From contig JAJQIF010000030.1 in assembly GCA_021199355.1 (NCBI GenBank), positions 1-64,000 of the forward strand: 64,000 nucleotides of DNA, in the 5' to 3' direction. Shown one piece after another: positions 41,133-49,675 of this stretch (within the stretch, counting starts at the first letter, position 1; every line of letters begins with the position of its first letter). Position numbers and translations under genes: made by a program. Below the pieces are notes generated by a model that was not told where the DNA came from, did no database searches, and saw only the letters and a list, made by a program, of their open reading frames with translations. This stretch comes from Oscillospiraceae bacterium (GTDB lineage: Bacteria > Bacillota > Clostridia > Oscillospirales > Ruminococcaceae).

Positions 41133-42869
41133 ATGTTTTTAGCACATATCCGAGCGGGGCTGTGGGCGATATTCAACTTTTTGCAGTTTGTCGGTCGCAC
41201 AGTCGCAGATATTATAAAAAGAATATTTACCGCCGTTTTCGGATTCCTCGGAAGATTTCTGTCGAGACTGTTCAAAAGAATCGGCGGTTGGCTCTCGAAA
41301 AAATTCAAGCAACCGCTTTATGATATATGGTGCTTCGTCCTGACGCCGTTTGCACACGCATTCGGGCGGCTTGCTCACACAAAAATCCAGTTCCGCAAGG
41401 CGAAGAGAATCAGCAACGACCACGCCAAAAAGGTCGCGTTCAATGCAATCGGCACCTTCTTCAAGTGGCTCGGAAGAGCTCTCGTGTCGCTCTTCAACTA
41501 TGCCGCACCGGTTATCTGCATCGCCTTCTTCGTTTCCCTCGTGAGCTATGCAAACTCCATCACCTATTCTGTTTCGGTCGAGTATAACGGCAATGATCTC
41601 GGAGTGATTTCGAGTGAGGCGGACTATAACGAGGCTCAGGCTCTCGTTCAGGACAAGATTACATACACCTCGTCCGACAACGCTGTCATTGCGACCCCGA
41701 CGTTCACGATAAAGGTCGCAAGCGATGACGACGACACAATCGACGTTGACAGCCTTTCGGAGCTCATGCTCGAGTCGGCGGACGTCAATGTCGTGGACGC
41801 CTACGGATTCTATATAAACGACACCCTCGTCGGAGTTTATGACGAGGAAGAAATGCTCAAGGTCAAGACGGCTCTTGAGTCAAAGCTCGCCGAATATTAC
41901 ACCTCGAACGCCGTTTCGGTTGAATTTACCGACGACGTTGAGATTATAGAAGGGCGATACATCGAGGACAACTTGACACTTTCGGACATCGCCGTCGCGT
42001 ATATCAACGGAAGCGTCACCGTCGAGGCTTACTATATCGTCGAAAGCGGAGACTCGATTTCCTCGATAGCAAGCGCCCTCGGCTATACGACCGACGAGCT
42101 TCTTGAGGAGAACCCGTCGCTTTCTGACGGAGTCTATGCCGGCGACATCGTCACATACCACTATACCGAGCCGAACCTATCGGTCGTCACGACGCACTAC
42201 GAGACCTATAATCAGGTTGTCGAGCGTGAGACGAGGTACACCTACAACAGCAAGATGGAGGAATACAACGAAATTCTCATCCAGTCCGGCTCGGACGGCT
42301 ATGAGAACGTAACGGCGCTCGTCACAGAAACGGACGGCGTCGAGACGGACAGAACAATCACCATGAGCTACACCATCATTGAGATGGTTCCGAGAATCTT
42401 CGAGGTCGGAACCGCCGAAAACACGACCATTGACGACACAAGCATCATCGAGCTACTCGGCACCTTCTGCTGGCCTGTCGGCGGTGACGGGGGCTATGTC
42501 AGCTCGACTTATGGCTGGCGTTCCTGGGACTCCTCGAGTCACTATGCGATTGATATCGCCGCCGATTACGGCACCGACATATATGCCGCCTGCTCGGGAA
42601 CGGTCACATTTGCGAGCACATACGGCGCATACGGAAAGCTCGTCATAATCGACTGCGGTCATGGCTACGAAGCCTACTATGGGCACATGTCGTCGATTGA
42701 CGTGAGCGAGGGCGACGTTGTCGAGAAGGGCGACGTCATCGGACACGTCGGCATGACCGGCTCCGCCTCCGGCAACCACCTGCACTTTGAAATGCGCTAT
42801 AACGACGACCGCTTCAACCCGATTTATGTCCTTGGCGGGTATAGTAATCATGAGATAAGGAATTGGTGA
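41133..42869 (+). CDS. Membrane-anchored M23 peptidoglycan endopeptidase with LysM and G5 domains
   Basis: A 578-residue protein. The first 120 residues are an amphipathic, basic cytoplasmic part; a transmembrane helix follows near 125-145 (APVICIAFFVSLVSYAN). Outside the cell come a beta-rich region, a LysM domain (about 303-347, YIVESGDSISSIASALGYTT), a G5-like domain (about 355-430) and a peptidase M23 domain (465-575) with HYAIDIA and HLHFEM metal motifs. Such proteins trim or bind peptidoglycan during growth or sporulation. GAGGAGG precedes the ATG. Confidence 0.93.
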   Translation: MFLAHIRAGLWAIFNFLQFVGRTVADIIKRIFTAVFGFLGRFLSRLFKRIGGWLSKKFKQPLYDIWCFVLTPFAHAFGRLAHTKIQFRKAKRISNDHAKKVAFNAIGTFFKWLGRALVSLFNYAAPVICIAFFVSLVSYANSITYSVSVEYNGNDLGVISSEADYNEAQALVQDKITYTSSDNAVIATPTFTIKVASDDDDTIDVDSLSELMLESADVNVVDAYGFYINDTLVGVYDEEEMLKVKTALESKLAEYYTSNAVSVEFTDDVEIIEGRYIEDNLTLSDIAVAYINGSVTVEAYYIVESGDSISSIASALGYTTDELLEENPSLSDGVYAGDIVTYHYTEPNLSVVTTHYETYNQVVERETRYTYNSKMEEYNEILIQSGSDGYENVTALVTETDGVETDRTITMSYTIIEMVPRIFEVGTAENTTIDDTSIIELLGTFCWPVGGDGGYVSSTYGWRSWDSSSHYAIDIAADYGTDIYAACSGTVTFASTYGAYGKLVIIDCGHGYEAYYGHMSSIDVSEGDVVEKGDVIGHVGMTGSASGNHLHFEMRYNDDRFNPIYVLGGYSNHEIRNW

Positions 42870-42871
42870 AC

Positions 42872-42923
42872 CCTCCATCATGTTTCGCATGGTCCCCTCC
42901 CCAAAGCGTTGGGGAGGCTTTTT
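42872..42923 (+). terminator. REP-like hairpin and terminator after the M23 gene
   Basis: CATGTTTCGCATG followed by CCTCCCC/GGGGAGG and CTTTTTAT. It is a relative of the element at 9184-9232. Confidence 0.8.
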
Positions 42924-42943
42924 ATTTGCAAATCATTATATTA

Positions 42944-42973
42944 TTGACAAGATGTCGATTTGTGTGGTATAAT
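42944..42973 (+). promoter_or_regulatory. Promoter of type I toxin mRNA, locus 1
   Basis: TTGACA, 18 bases, TATAAT, leading to the 30-residue toxin-like gene. Confidence 0.8.
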
Positions 42974-43023
42974 GTCCGAGGTGAGAGGTGGTTGGCTCTT
43001 CCCTGTGAAGGGAGGTGACGCTA

Positions 43024-43116
43024 ATGGAGATCTTGTCCATCGTTTTGGAAGTCATAGCTTTGCTTTTGACCGCTTTCTCTATTGGTTACACCGTTGGTAG
43101 TAACCAAAAGAAATAA
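43024..43116 (+). CDS. TxpA/BsrG-like hydrophobic toxin peptide
   Basis: A 30-residue peptide: MEILSIVLEVIALLLTAFS, then IGYTVGSNQKK. It has one transmembrane helix and a short basic tail, the layout of type I toxins of the TxpA/BsrG/holin-like group, which damage the membrane. GGGAGGTG precedes the ATG and part of the 5' leader (CTTCCCTGTGAAGGGAG) can fold over it. A bidirectional terminator at 43117-43154 follows, and a convergent strong promoter reads an antisense RNA over the tail. A second, broken copy is at 53418. Confidence 0.78.
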   Translation: MEILSIVLEVIALLLTAFSIGYTVGSNQKK

Positions 43117-43218
43117 CCGCACCTGACTCTTAAGTCAGGCACGGCAACTTTTTTCGATAACTAGTTTGTTGGGAAGAGAAACCGTTGCCTGAATGCCAGT
43201 TCAGGCAACCCTCTCACC
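43105..43218 (-). ncRNA. Antisense RNA antitoxin, locus 1
   Basis: Transcribed from the promoter at 43225-43253. It begins with hairpin GTTGCCTGAA/TTCAGGCAAC (43184-43209) and ends at CCGTGCCTGACT/AGTCAGGTGCGG (43117-43144) followed by TTATTTCTTTT. The same hairpin, followed by TTTTTT on the plus strand, ends the toxin mRNA, so the two RNAs overlap only in their 3' regions, as in BsrG/SR4 and TxpA/RatA. Confidence 0.65.
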
Positions 43219-43224
43219 ACTTAT

Positions 43225-43253
43225 ATTATACTATCTTTTAGCTGTGATGTCAA
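43225..43253 (-). promoter_or_regulatory. Antisense promoter, type I locus 1
   Basis: Minus-strand TTGACA, 17 bases, TATAAT, a full consensus promoter facing the toxin gene. Confidence 0.85.
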
Positions 43254-43268
43254 CAGCTATTTTTTATT

Positions 43269-44087
43269 TTATGCCCTTTTCAACTCCACAACCACCACTT
43301 CCGGCGGGTTGTTGATTCTGACCGGGATAAGGCTGTTGCCGAGTCCACGGCTGATGACGGTGGCGCTTTCGCCGAAATAATGGATTCCTTCGGTGTACTT
43401 CGGGAAGAAGCCTTGGTCGGGGGATATGAGGCTGAAACCTCCGATTCTCATCTGCCCGCCGTGAGCGTGTCCGGAGAACGTGAGGTCGGCGCCGCATTTG
43501 GCGTATAACTTGCCGTATTGCGGACGATGGGAAATAAGAAGCGTCAAGGCGTCGCCGGTGTTTTCCATCAGTCGCATAAGATTTCCTTTGCTGAGAAGGC
43601 TGTCCGCCAGTCCGCAGAGATTTATCTTTTCGTCGCCGATTGTGAGCGTTACGGTGTCATGAGTGAGCACAACCGCACCGGTGCCTTCGGCATCTTTAAG
43701 AAATTCACGCATCTCATCCTCGGGGAATCTCCCCTCGTGATTGCCGGTGGTGTAGAACGTAGGGGCAATTTTGCTCGCAACTCTCAAAAAATCGAGTGCA
43801 ACCTCCTTATCGGTATGCCTCGAATCGACGAGGTCTCCCGAAATCACGATGATATCGGGGTTCCGGGCTTCTATCAGCTCCAAGAGTCTCGCATTATTCT
43901 CGCCGAAGGACTTGTTATGCAAATCGGAAATGTGCACTATCCTGAATCCGTCGAAGCTCTCGGGCACTTTTTTGCTCTCAAAAACATAGTCCGAGATGGT
44001 CAGGCGGTTGTTCTCATATGAAAAATACACAGCTGCTGCAGGAATTGCAACGGCGGACAAGGCAAGCATGATTTTTGAACGGCGCAT
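43269..44087 (-). CDS. Membrane-anchored metallophosphoesterase
   Basis: A 272-residue calcineurin-type phosphoesterase with an N-terminal signal anchor (KIMLALSAVAIPAAAVYFSY). Metal-binding motifs are HISDLHNKSFG, VISGDLVDSRH, TTGNHEGRF, LISHRPQY and FSGHAHGGQMRIG, close to YkuE and lipid-A-hydrolase-like enzymes that act on lipid-linked or phospholipid substrates. AGGAG precedes the ATG. The gene points towards the type I toxin locus, so readthrough would add antisense RNA. Confidence 0.93.
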   Translation of the reverse strand: MRRSKIMLALSAVAIPAAAVYFSYENNRLTISDYVFESKKVPESFDGFRIVHISDLHNKSFGENNARLLELIEARNPDIIVISGDLVDSRHTDKEVALDFLRVASKIAPTFYTTGNHEGRFPEDEMREFLKDAEGTGAVVLTHDTVTLTIGDEKINLCGLADSLLSKGNLMRLMENTGDALTLLISHRPQYGKLYAKCGADLTFSGHAHGGQMRIGGFSLISPDQGFFPKYTEGIHYFGESATVISRGLGNSLIPVRINNPPEVVVVELKRA

Positions 44088-44167
44088 AATTATCTCCTGT
44101 CAATTTGTATTAAGTCGATTGTAGCATAAACTTTCCCATTTTTCAACGATATTTTTGCCCGGCGGTA

Positions 44168-44196
44168 TTGTCTTTTCGCAAAAAAAGTGCTACAAT
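44168..44196 (+). promoter_or_regulatory. Promoter of upp
   Basis: TTGTCT, 17 bases, TACAAT, 33 bases before the ATG. Confidence 0.7.
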
Positions 44197-44229
44197 AGTC
44201 TCGAATAAAATTCATGGAGGAGAGATACC

Positions 44230-44859
44230 ATGGCAAATATAACTATTTTCGATCATCCCCTTATCAAGCATAAAATCACCCTTCTTCGGGACAAGCCCAC
44301 CGGCACCAAGGATTTCAGAACTCTTATCGAGGAAATCGCGATGCTCATGGGCTACGAGGCATTGAGAGATCTGCCGCTCGAAGAGATTGAGGTTGAGACC
44401 CCTATCTGCAAGACTATGGCTCCCGTTGTTTCGGGCAAGAAGCTTGCCGTCGTCCCGATACTTCGTGCCGGTCTCGGCATGGTCAGCGGAATCTTAGCGC
44501 TGGTGCCCTCTGCTAAAGTTGGTCATATCGGAATGTACCGCGATGAGGTCACCCACATTCCCCATGAATACTACTGCAAGCTCCCCGACAATATCGGCGA
44601 CAGAACCATAATCGTCCTTGACCCGATGCTCGCAACCGGCGGCTCGGCTGTCGACGCCATCAATCTTATCAAGGAACGTGGCGGCAAGCACATCAAGTTC
44701 ATGTCGATTATCGCCGCTCCCGAGGGCTTGAAGGCTCTTTCCGAGGCTCATCCGGATGTTGAAATCTACTGCGGAAACCTTGACGAAAAGCTCAACGAGA
44801 ACGCCTATATCGTTCCCGGTCTCGGCGACGCGGGAGACAGAATCTTCGGCACCAAGTAA
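44230..44859 (+). CDS. upp: Uracil phosphoribosyltransferase
   Basis: A 209-residue enzyme that makes UMP from uracil and [24 protein letters not shown] starts the fold, [14 protein letters not shown] binds the base, and [18 protein letters not shown] is the PRPP loop; the ending [13 protein letters not shown] is canonical. GGAGGAG precedes the ATG. It is monocistronic. Confidence 0.98.
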   Translation: MANITIFDHPLIKHKITLLRDKPTGTKDFRTLIEEIAMLMGYEALRDLPLEEIEVETPICKTMAPVVSGKKLAVVPILRAGLGMVSGILALVPSAKVGHIGMYRDEVTHIPHEYYCKLPDNIGDRTIIVLDPMLATGGSAVDAINLIKERGGKHIKFMSIIAAPEGLKALSEAHPDVEIYCGNLDEKLNENAYIVPGLGDAGDRIFGTK

Positions 44860-44876
44860 AATATTTGAGAAAAAGC

Positions 44877-44905
44877 TTGCAATCGTCACCCAATCGTGAT
44901 ATACT
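44877..44905 (+). promoter_or_regulatory. Promoter of the cysteine T-box operon
   Basis: TTGCAA, 17 bases, TATACT, 20 bases before the start of the T-box fold. Confidence 0.8.
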
Positions 44906-44924
44906 GCATACTATAAAGTAAAGA

Positions 44925-45166
44925 GGCGTTGAGCGGAAAGAGTAGCCCTATTTGACCCGCAAAGAGAGGAGACGGCGGTGGGATGTCTCCCGGGAGATTC
45001 GGCGAAGTGCGTCCGTGAGCTTGGAGGCTGAACTGACAGTAGGCTTCTGCGTTTTGCCGCGTTAAGGCTACTTGCCGTGTCCGGCAACTGAGTTACAAAT
45101 CGGAGTGGAACCGCGATTTTACACCGCCTCCCGTTTAGCGTTATGCTATTCGGCAGGCGGTTTTTG
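44925..45166 (+). promoter_or_regulatory. Cysteine T-box riboswitch
   Basis: A classic T-box leader. Stem I includes AAAGAGAGGAG and GGCGGTG in the distal part and the specifier TGC at 45008-45010 within GAAGTGCGTCC, matching the Cys codon UGC. The T-box sequence GAGTGGAACCGCG is at 45103-45115, and the competing terminator CCGCCT/AGGCGG with TTTTT at 45124-45165. Uncharged tRNA-Cys would stabilise the antiterminator and switch on cysE and cysS when cysteine is short. Confidence 0.93.
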
Positions 45167-45199
45167 TTTTCCCTATAATAATTATTTTGGAGTGATAAT

Positions 45200-45844
45200 A
45201 TGCACTATATCTTAAAGGCTTTATCGGAGGACGTTCAGGCTATCAAGGACAGAGACCCTGCGGCGAGGAGCACCCTCGAGATTCTTCTCACCTCTTCGGG
45301 ACTTCACGCAATCACGGCTTATCGGATTGCTCATGCCCTTCACAAAAAGAAATACTATCTCTCGGCGAGGGTGATTTCTACATTGGCGAGGTTCATGACC
45401 GGCATCGAGATTCACCCGGGAGCGACCATCGGGAAAAGGCTCGTAATCGACCACGGCTCGGGAGTAGTTATCGGCGAGACGACCGAAATCGGCGACGACT
45501 GTCTTCTTTATCAGGGCGTAACCCTCGGCGGTAACGGCAGAAGCAAGGGCAAGCGCCATCCGACGCTCGGCAACAACGTCATGGTCGGTTGCGGCGCAAA
45601 GGTCCTGGGACCGTTCAGAATCGGCGACAACGTCAAGGTTGCGGCTAATGCCGTGGTCTTAAGCGAAATCCCCGACAACTGCACGGCGGTCGGTGCGCCC
45701 GCAAGAATCGCAAGAAGAAACGGCGTCAGAGTCACTCAGGATCTTGACCAGATTCATATTCCCGACCCCGTTGCGGCGGAGTTCGCTAAGCAAAACGAGC
45801 GAATCACAGAACTTGAAAACAAACTCGAAGAAATCAAGAAATAG
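45200..45844 (+). CDS. cysE: Serine O-acetyltransferase
   Basis: A 214-residue left-handed beta-helix enzyme making O-acetylserine, the precursor of cysteine. HYILKALSEDVQAIKDRDPA starts the N-terminal helical part, then GIEIHPGATIGKRLVIDHGS, GVVIGETTEIGDDCLLYQGV and TLGGNGRSKGKRHPTLG give hexapeptide repeats and the active site. TTGGAG precedes the ATG. It sits directly under the cysteine T-box and 11 bases ahead of cysS. Confidence 0.97.
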   Translation: MHYILKALSEDVQAIKDRDPAARSTLEILLTSSGLHAITAYRIAHALHKKKYYLSARVISTLARFMTGIEIHPGATIGKRLVIDHGSGVVIGETTEIGDDCLLYQGVTLGGNGRSKGKRHPTLGNNVMVGCGAKVLGPFRIGDNVKVAANAVVLSEIPDNCTAVGAPARIARRNGVRVTQDLDQIHIPDPVAAEFAKQNERITELENKLEEIKK

Positions 45845-45855
45845 GAGACTTTAAA

Positions 45856-47271
45856 ATGAAGCTGTATAACTCTCTCACGAGGACAAAAGACGAATTCAAG
45901 ACCCATGAGCCCGGGAAGATCGAGATGTACACCTGCGGTCCGACCGTCTATCACTATGCGCATATCGGAAACCTGAGGTCTTATATTATGGAGGACGTAC
46001 TCGAGAAGTATCTCTCATACTCGGGCTATAAAGTAAACCGTGTTATGAACATCACCGACGTCGGGCATCTTACGAGCGACGGCGACACCGGCGACGATAA
46101 GATGCTCAAAGGCGCAAAGCGCGAGCACAAGACTGTCATGGAGATTGCGAAATTCTATACCGACGCCTTCTTCAAGGACTGCTCGAAGCTTAATATCAAG
46201 ATTCCCGACACCGTCGTTCCGGCGACAACCTGCATCGACGAGTTCATCCGGGTTATCGGCGTCCTTATCGACAAGGGCTATGCCTATCTTTCGGGCGGAA
46301 ACGTCTATTTCGACACCTCGAAGTTAGAGAAGTACTATGTCTTCAACGACTTCGACGAAGAGGATTTGGCAGTCGGCGTCCGTGAGGGAGTCGAGGCTGA
46401 CCTTTCGAAACGCAACAAGACCGACTTTGCGCTGTGGTTCACAAAGTCGAAGTTTGAAGATCAGGAATTAAAGTGGGATTCGCCTTGGGGAGTCGGTTAC
46501 CCCGGCTGGCACATCGAGTGCTCCTGCATCAGTATGAAGAACAACGGCGAATATCTCGACCTCCACTGCGGAGGAATCGACAACGCTTTCCCCCACCACA
46601 CCAACGAAATCGCACAGTCGGAGTCTTATCTCGGGCATCCGTGGTGCCCGCAGTGGTTCCATGTCCGTCACCTCAACACCGAGGGCGGCAAAATGTCGAA
46701 GTCGAAGGGCGAATTCCTGACGGTTTCGCTTCTTGAGGAGAAGGGCTACGACCCGATTGTATATCGGTTCTACTGCCTCCAGTCGCACTATCGCAAGGCG
46801 CTCGTCTTCTCATACCCGAACCTTGACAACGCCGCTTCGGCTTATACAAAGCTTGTTCAGAAAGTTGCCGCTCTTCTCAAGGCTACGGGAGATGTCGACG
46901 AGAACGCTTTCGCAAATCTTAAGAACTCCTTCACCGACGCTATGGACAACGATCTGAACACTTCCCTTGCGGTCACGGCGCTCTATGACGTTCTGAAAGC
47001 CGACACGAATGACGCCACCAAGCTTGCTCTTATCAAAGACTTCGACAGGGTTCTTTCTCTCGGGCTTATCGAGCATGCCGAGAAGCTTTCGGCGGGCAAT
47101 GGTGCGGAATCCGAAGAGCTCCCCGCAGAGGTGGCAGAGCTCTTAGAACAGCGCAAGGCGGCAAGAAAAGAGAAGAACTTTGCGCTCGCTGACGAGCTGA
47201 GAGCAAAGATTGTCGCCCTCGGATATTCCGTCGAGGAGACAAGACAGGGCACGGTCGTAAAGAAAATATAG
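45856..47271 (+). CDS. cysS: Cysteinyl-tRNA synthetase
   Basis: A 471-residue class I synthetase. YTCGPTVYHYAHIGN carries the zinc Cys and the HIGH-like motif, CSCISM and HHTNEIAQSE supply further zinc ligands, and GGKMSKSKG is the KMSKS loop. The C-terminal anticodon-binding part ends RQGTVVKKI. GGAG precedes the ATG. Control by the cysteine T-box couples supply of the amino acid and its loading. Confidence 0.98.
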   Translation: MKLYNSLTRTKDEFKTHEPGKIEMYTCGPTVYHYAHIGNLRSYIMEDVLEKYLSYSGYKVNRVMNITDVGHLTSDGDTGDDKMLKGAKREHKTVMEIAKFYTDAFFKDCSKLNIKIPDTVVPATTCIDEFIRVIGVLIDKGYAYLSGGNVYFDTSKLEKYYVFNDFDEEDLAVGVREGVEADLSKRNKTDFALWFTKSKFEDQELKWDSPWGVGYPGWHIECSCISMKNNGEYLDLHCGGIDNAFPHHTNEIAQSESYLGHPWCPQWFHVRHLNTEGGKMSKSKGEFLTVSLLEEKGYDPIVYRFYCLQSHYRKALVFSYPNLDNAASAYTKLVQKVAALLKATGDVDENAFANLKNSFTDAMDNDLNTSLAVTALYDVLKADTNDATKLALIKDFDRVLSLGLIEHAEKLSAGNGAESEELPAEVAELLEQRKAARKEKNFALADELRAKIVALGYSVEETRQGTVVKKI

Positions 47272-47310
47272 CCCCCTGCGCAAAGTTTGATGAAAATTTA
47301 ACCTTGGCAC

Positions 47311-47339
47311 TTGACTTTATGACACTTTCGGGGTAATAT
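47311..47339 (+). promoter_or_regulatory. Promoter of the membrane cyclophilin gene
   Basis: TTGACT, 17 bases, TAATAT, 49 bases before the ATG. Confidence 0.7.
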
Positions 47340-47388
47340 TTCTATTAGAGTATTTGTGGAATTTTGCCCTTACAGAAAGGAAAGATAA

Positions 47389-48237
47389 ATGCCTCAGGAT
47401 TACGATAATTACGAAAACCCAAAGAAGAAAAATCCGCTCAATTCGCCGGCATTCAGAAGATATTTCAAAGTGTCGCTCGTAGCGATTATAGTTATACTTG
47501 TGTTCGTGCTTCTCATCTGGGTTGCAGGTGCAAGGCAGTCGGGAATTCCGGATGAAATCGACTTCATCCAGCTTGAAGAGCCGGAGGACGACAACCCGGT
47601 CGTTATATTCGAGACGAACCTCGGCTCGATTTCGGCGGTCCTATACCCTGAGGAAGCCCCCGAATACTGTGAATACTTCACCGGGCTTGTTGAGTCGGGA
47701 TATTACGACGGGTGCTATGTCTGCGCCGTTGTCGACACGGTTTACGCATTAGGCGGAACCCCTGAAGCCGACCCGAACGGTGACAACGAGGGCGCCGACG
47801 AAACGGCATTTGAAGCGGAAATCTCGGACAAGCTCTGGCCCATAAAGGGCTCGATGGCGTCCTTTGTCGGAACCACCGGCATGTGGCCCTTCCAGAAAAA
47901 CTGCGCAGGCTCGACCTTCTTCTTCATAAACGACATCGACGATGTTTATATGGACGAGGATGCTCTGAGACGTAGCTATGGCGACGAGCTGGGCTCGGTC
48001 TTCTCGGAGTACGGCGGAATCCCGAACTTCACCCGGAAGTACACGATTTTCGCTCAGGTCTATGACGGTTGGGAAGTATTCGACGAGATAATGAATTCGG
48101 AAGTCCTCGACACCTATCAGCCTACAAGCGACATCGTCATCGAAAGGGCATATATCACCACCTATGGCGAAGCCCCTGCCGAGGTTTACGGAATTCCCGT
48201 CAGCGAAACGGTTGACGAAGAAACCGACGCAGAATAA
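47389..48237 (+). CDS. Membrane-anchored cyclophilin-type isomerase
   Basis: A 282-residue protein with a short cytoplasmic head (NYENPKKKNPLNSPAFRRYF), one transmembrane segment at about 28-48 and an extracytoplasmic cyclophilin domain (75-260). The motif VIFETNLGSISAVLYPEEAP matches cyclophilins, but active-site strings are altered (YYDGCYVCAVVDTVYALGG in place of FHRVI..FMIQGGD), so isomerase activity may be weak or lost. AAAGGAAAG precedes the ATG. It lies upstream of a lipoprotein foldase-like gene, suggesting work on exported proteins. Confidence 0.83.
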   Translation: MPQDYDNYENPKKKNPLNSPAFRRYFKVSLVAIIVILVFVLLIWVAGARQSGIPDEIDFIQLEEPEDDNPVVIFETNLGSISAVLYPEEAPEYCEYFTGLVESGYYDGCYVCAVVDTVYALGGTPEADPNGDNEGADETAFEAEISDKLWPIKGSMASFVGTTGMWPFQKNCAGSTFFFINDIDDVYMDEDALRRSYGDELGSVFSEYGGIPNFTRKYTIFAQVYDGWEVFDEIMNSEVLDTYQPTSDIVIERAYITTYGEAPAEVYGIPVSETVDEETDAE

Positions 48238-48249
48238 ATAAATTTAGTA

Positions 48250-48278
48250 TGGACAAATCCGCGAAAATGTTGTATACT
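48250..48278 (+). promoter_or_regulatory. Promoter of the foldase-like lipoprotein gene
   Basis: TGGACA, 17 bases, TATACT, 52 bases before the ATG. The same TGGACA-17-TATACT form occurs at 55510-55538. Confidence 0.7.
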
Positions 48279-48330
48279 ATATCAGTATGCGGCGTTTTGC
48301 CGAATCCCCATCTGAAAGGACATCTTTAAA

Positions 48331-49464
48331 ATGAACAAGTTGTTAAGAAAAGCACTCGTCTTTCTGACGATTTTTGCGGTCGTATTCTCTTTGGCGGGAT
48401 GCGGCGACACCTCATGGATAGTCAAGGTTGACGACGTTACCGTCAACGCAGGCATGTATATCTACTATCAGGGTGCCGGTTATACTGCGGGGGTTTACGA
48501 ACTTTCCGAAGAAGATTCGACCTATTACTATTACTATCTGTTTGGCTATTCCCTCCTGGACGAAACCATTGACGGTCAGTCAATGTCCGATTACATGAGC
48601 GACTATGCCGTTGACATGTGCAAGCAGTATGTCGTCGTCCAGAAGCTCTTTGAGGAGCTTGGCTTGGAGCTCACCGAAACCGAACTTGCAAACATCGAGA
48701 CCTCCGTTGCAAACACATGGGAATCCTATAGCGAGACCTATGAGGCGGCAGGCATTTCCGAGGACACCGTCAGAAAGGTAGCGGAAGCTACAATGATGGA
48801 AGAGGACGTCTTCAACGCCTACTATGAAGTCGGCGGCTTGAACGGCACCACCGAGGACGACATCAAGGACTACCTTGAGGACAACTACGCAAGAATCAAG
48901 TATATTACATTTGAATTTTCCGAGAGCTCTGACGATGCTATCGACGAGGACTACAAGGCTGAAATGCTCGAGGTTGCAAACTCCTATCTCGAAAGAGCCG
49001 AAGCCGGCGAATCTATGGACGACCTGATTTCCGAATACGCAGAGATTCTTGCGGCAGCAGAGGCTGAAGAAGAGGAAGAAACAGAAGATACTACTGAAGA
49101 TACAGAAGAAGAAACCGAAGAAGTGGAAGTTGAAGATGAAGAAGTAGATGAGTATGCTAACGAGTATATCTACAGCATCGATGCCACCTCTCCGAGTGAA
49201 AAGTTCATCAACTACGTCTTCACTGTCTGCAACGTCGGCGAGTACACCGTTATCCAGGACGACACCTGCTTCTATCTCGTCGAAAGACTCGACATCCTCG
49301 AGCGCGACGACCTCTATGAGGCTAACAGAGACTCCTATCTCGAAGCACTCTTCGATGATGATTACACCACTCTCATCAACGAGAAGCTCGCAACCTATGA
49401 GGTTGAAGTCAACGAGAACTCCATCAAGCGTTACACTGCTGAGCGTGCACTCGGCATGGATTAA
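48331..49464 (+). CDS. Acidic lipoprotein resembling PrsA/SurA foldases
   Basis: A 377-residue lipoprotein: signal peptide with lipobox LAGC (Cys24), then a helical N-terminal domain like the chaperone part of SurA/PrsA (VDDVTVNAGMYIYYQGAGY, YVVVQKLFEELGLELTETEL). Residues 240-280 form a very acidic Glu/Thr run, and the C-terminal part (about 290-350) resembles a parvulin-type segment. The canonical parvulin active site is not evident, so it may be a chaperone only. GAAAGGACATC precedes the ATG. Terminator follows. Confidence 0.78.
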   Translation: MNKLLRKALVFLTIFAVVFSLAGCGDTSWIVKVDDVTVNAGMYIYYQGAGYTAGVYELSEEDSTYYYYYLFGYSLLDETIDGQSMSDYMSDYAVDMCKQYVVVQKLFEELGLELTETELANIETSVANTWESYSETYEAAGISEDTVRKVAEATMMEEDVFNAYYEVGGLNGTTEDDIKDYLEDNYARIKYITFEFSESSDDAIDEDYKAEMLEVANSYLERAEAGESMDDLISEYAEILAAAEAEEEEETEDTTEDTEEETEEVEVEDEEVDEYANEYIYSIDATSPSEKFINYVFTVCNVGEYTVIQDDTCFYLVERLDILERDDLYEANRDSYLEALFDDDYTTLINEKLATYEVEVNENSIKRYTAERALGMD

Positions 49465-49483
49465 ACCCAAATTAAAAACAAAG

Positions 49484-49513
49484 GCGTTCGCGGGAAACCG
49501 TGGGCGCTTTTTT
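49484..49513 (+). terminator. Terminator of the foldase-like gene
   Basis: GCGTTCGCGG/CCGTGGGCGC with a GAAA tetraloop, followed by TTTTTT. Confidence 0.88.
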
Positions 49514-49675
49514 AACATAAAGTTTTCAAAAAAATCTCTGTGTTTGCCCAATTTCCTCTTTACTATTCGGACGGATTGTGATAAAATATACTGTGTACAG
49601 TTATGGTTCACTCTATCATTTGCTTACACCGTAACACTTATTCAAAACTATCCTATCAATCAAGGAGGATTTTTA

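Noticed and set aside
44941..45120. CRISPR or repeat array in the GC-rich leader before cysE
   Set aside because: The conserved T-box sequence, specifier and terminator explain the stretch; no regular repeats.
49148..49675. Upstream extension of the nifJ frame
   Set aside because: It covers the foldase-like gene, its terminator and the nifJ leader; GGAGG before 49676 and the family N terminus fix the start there.
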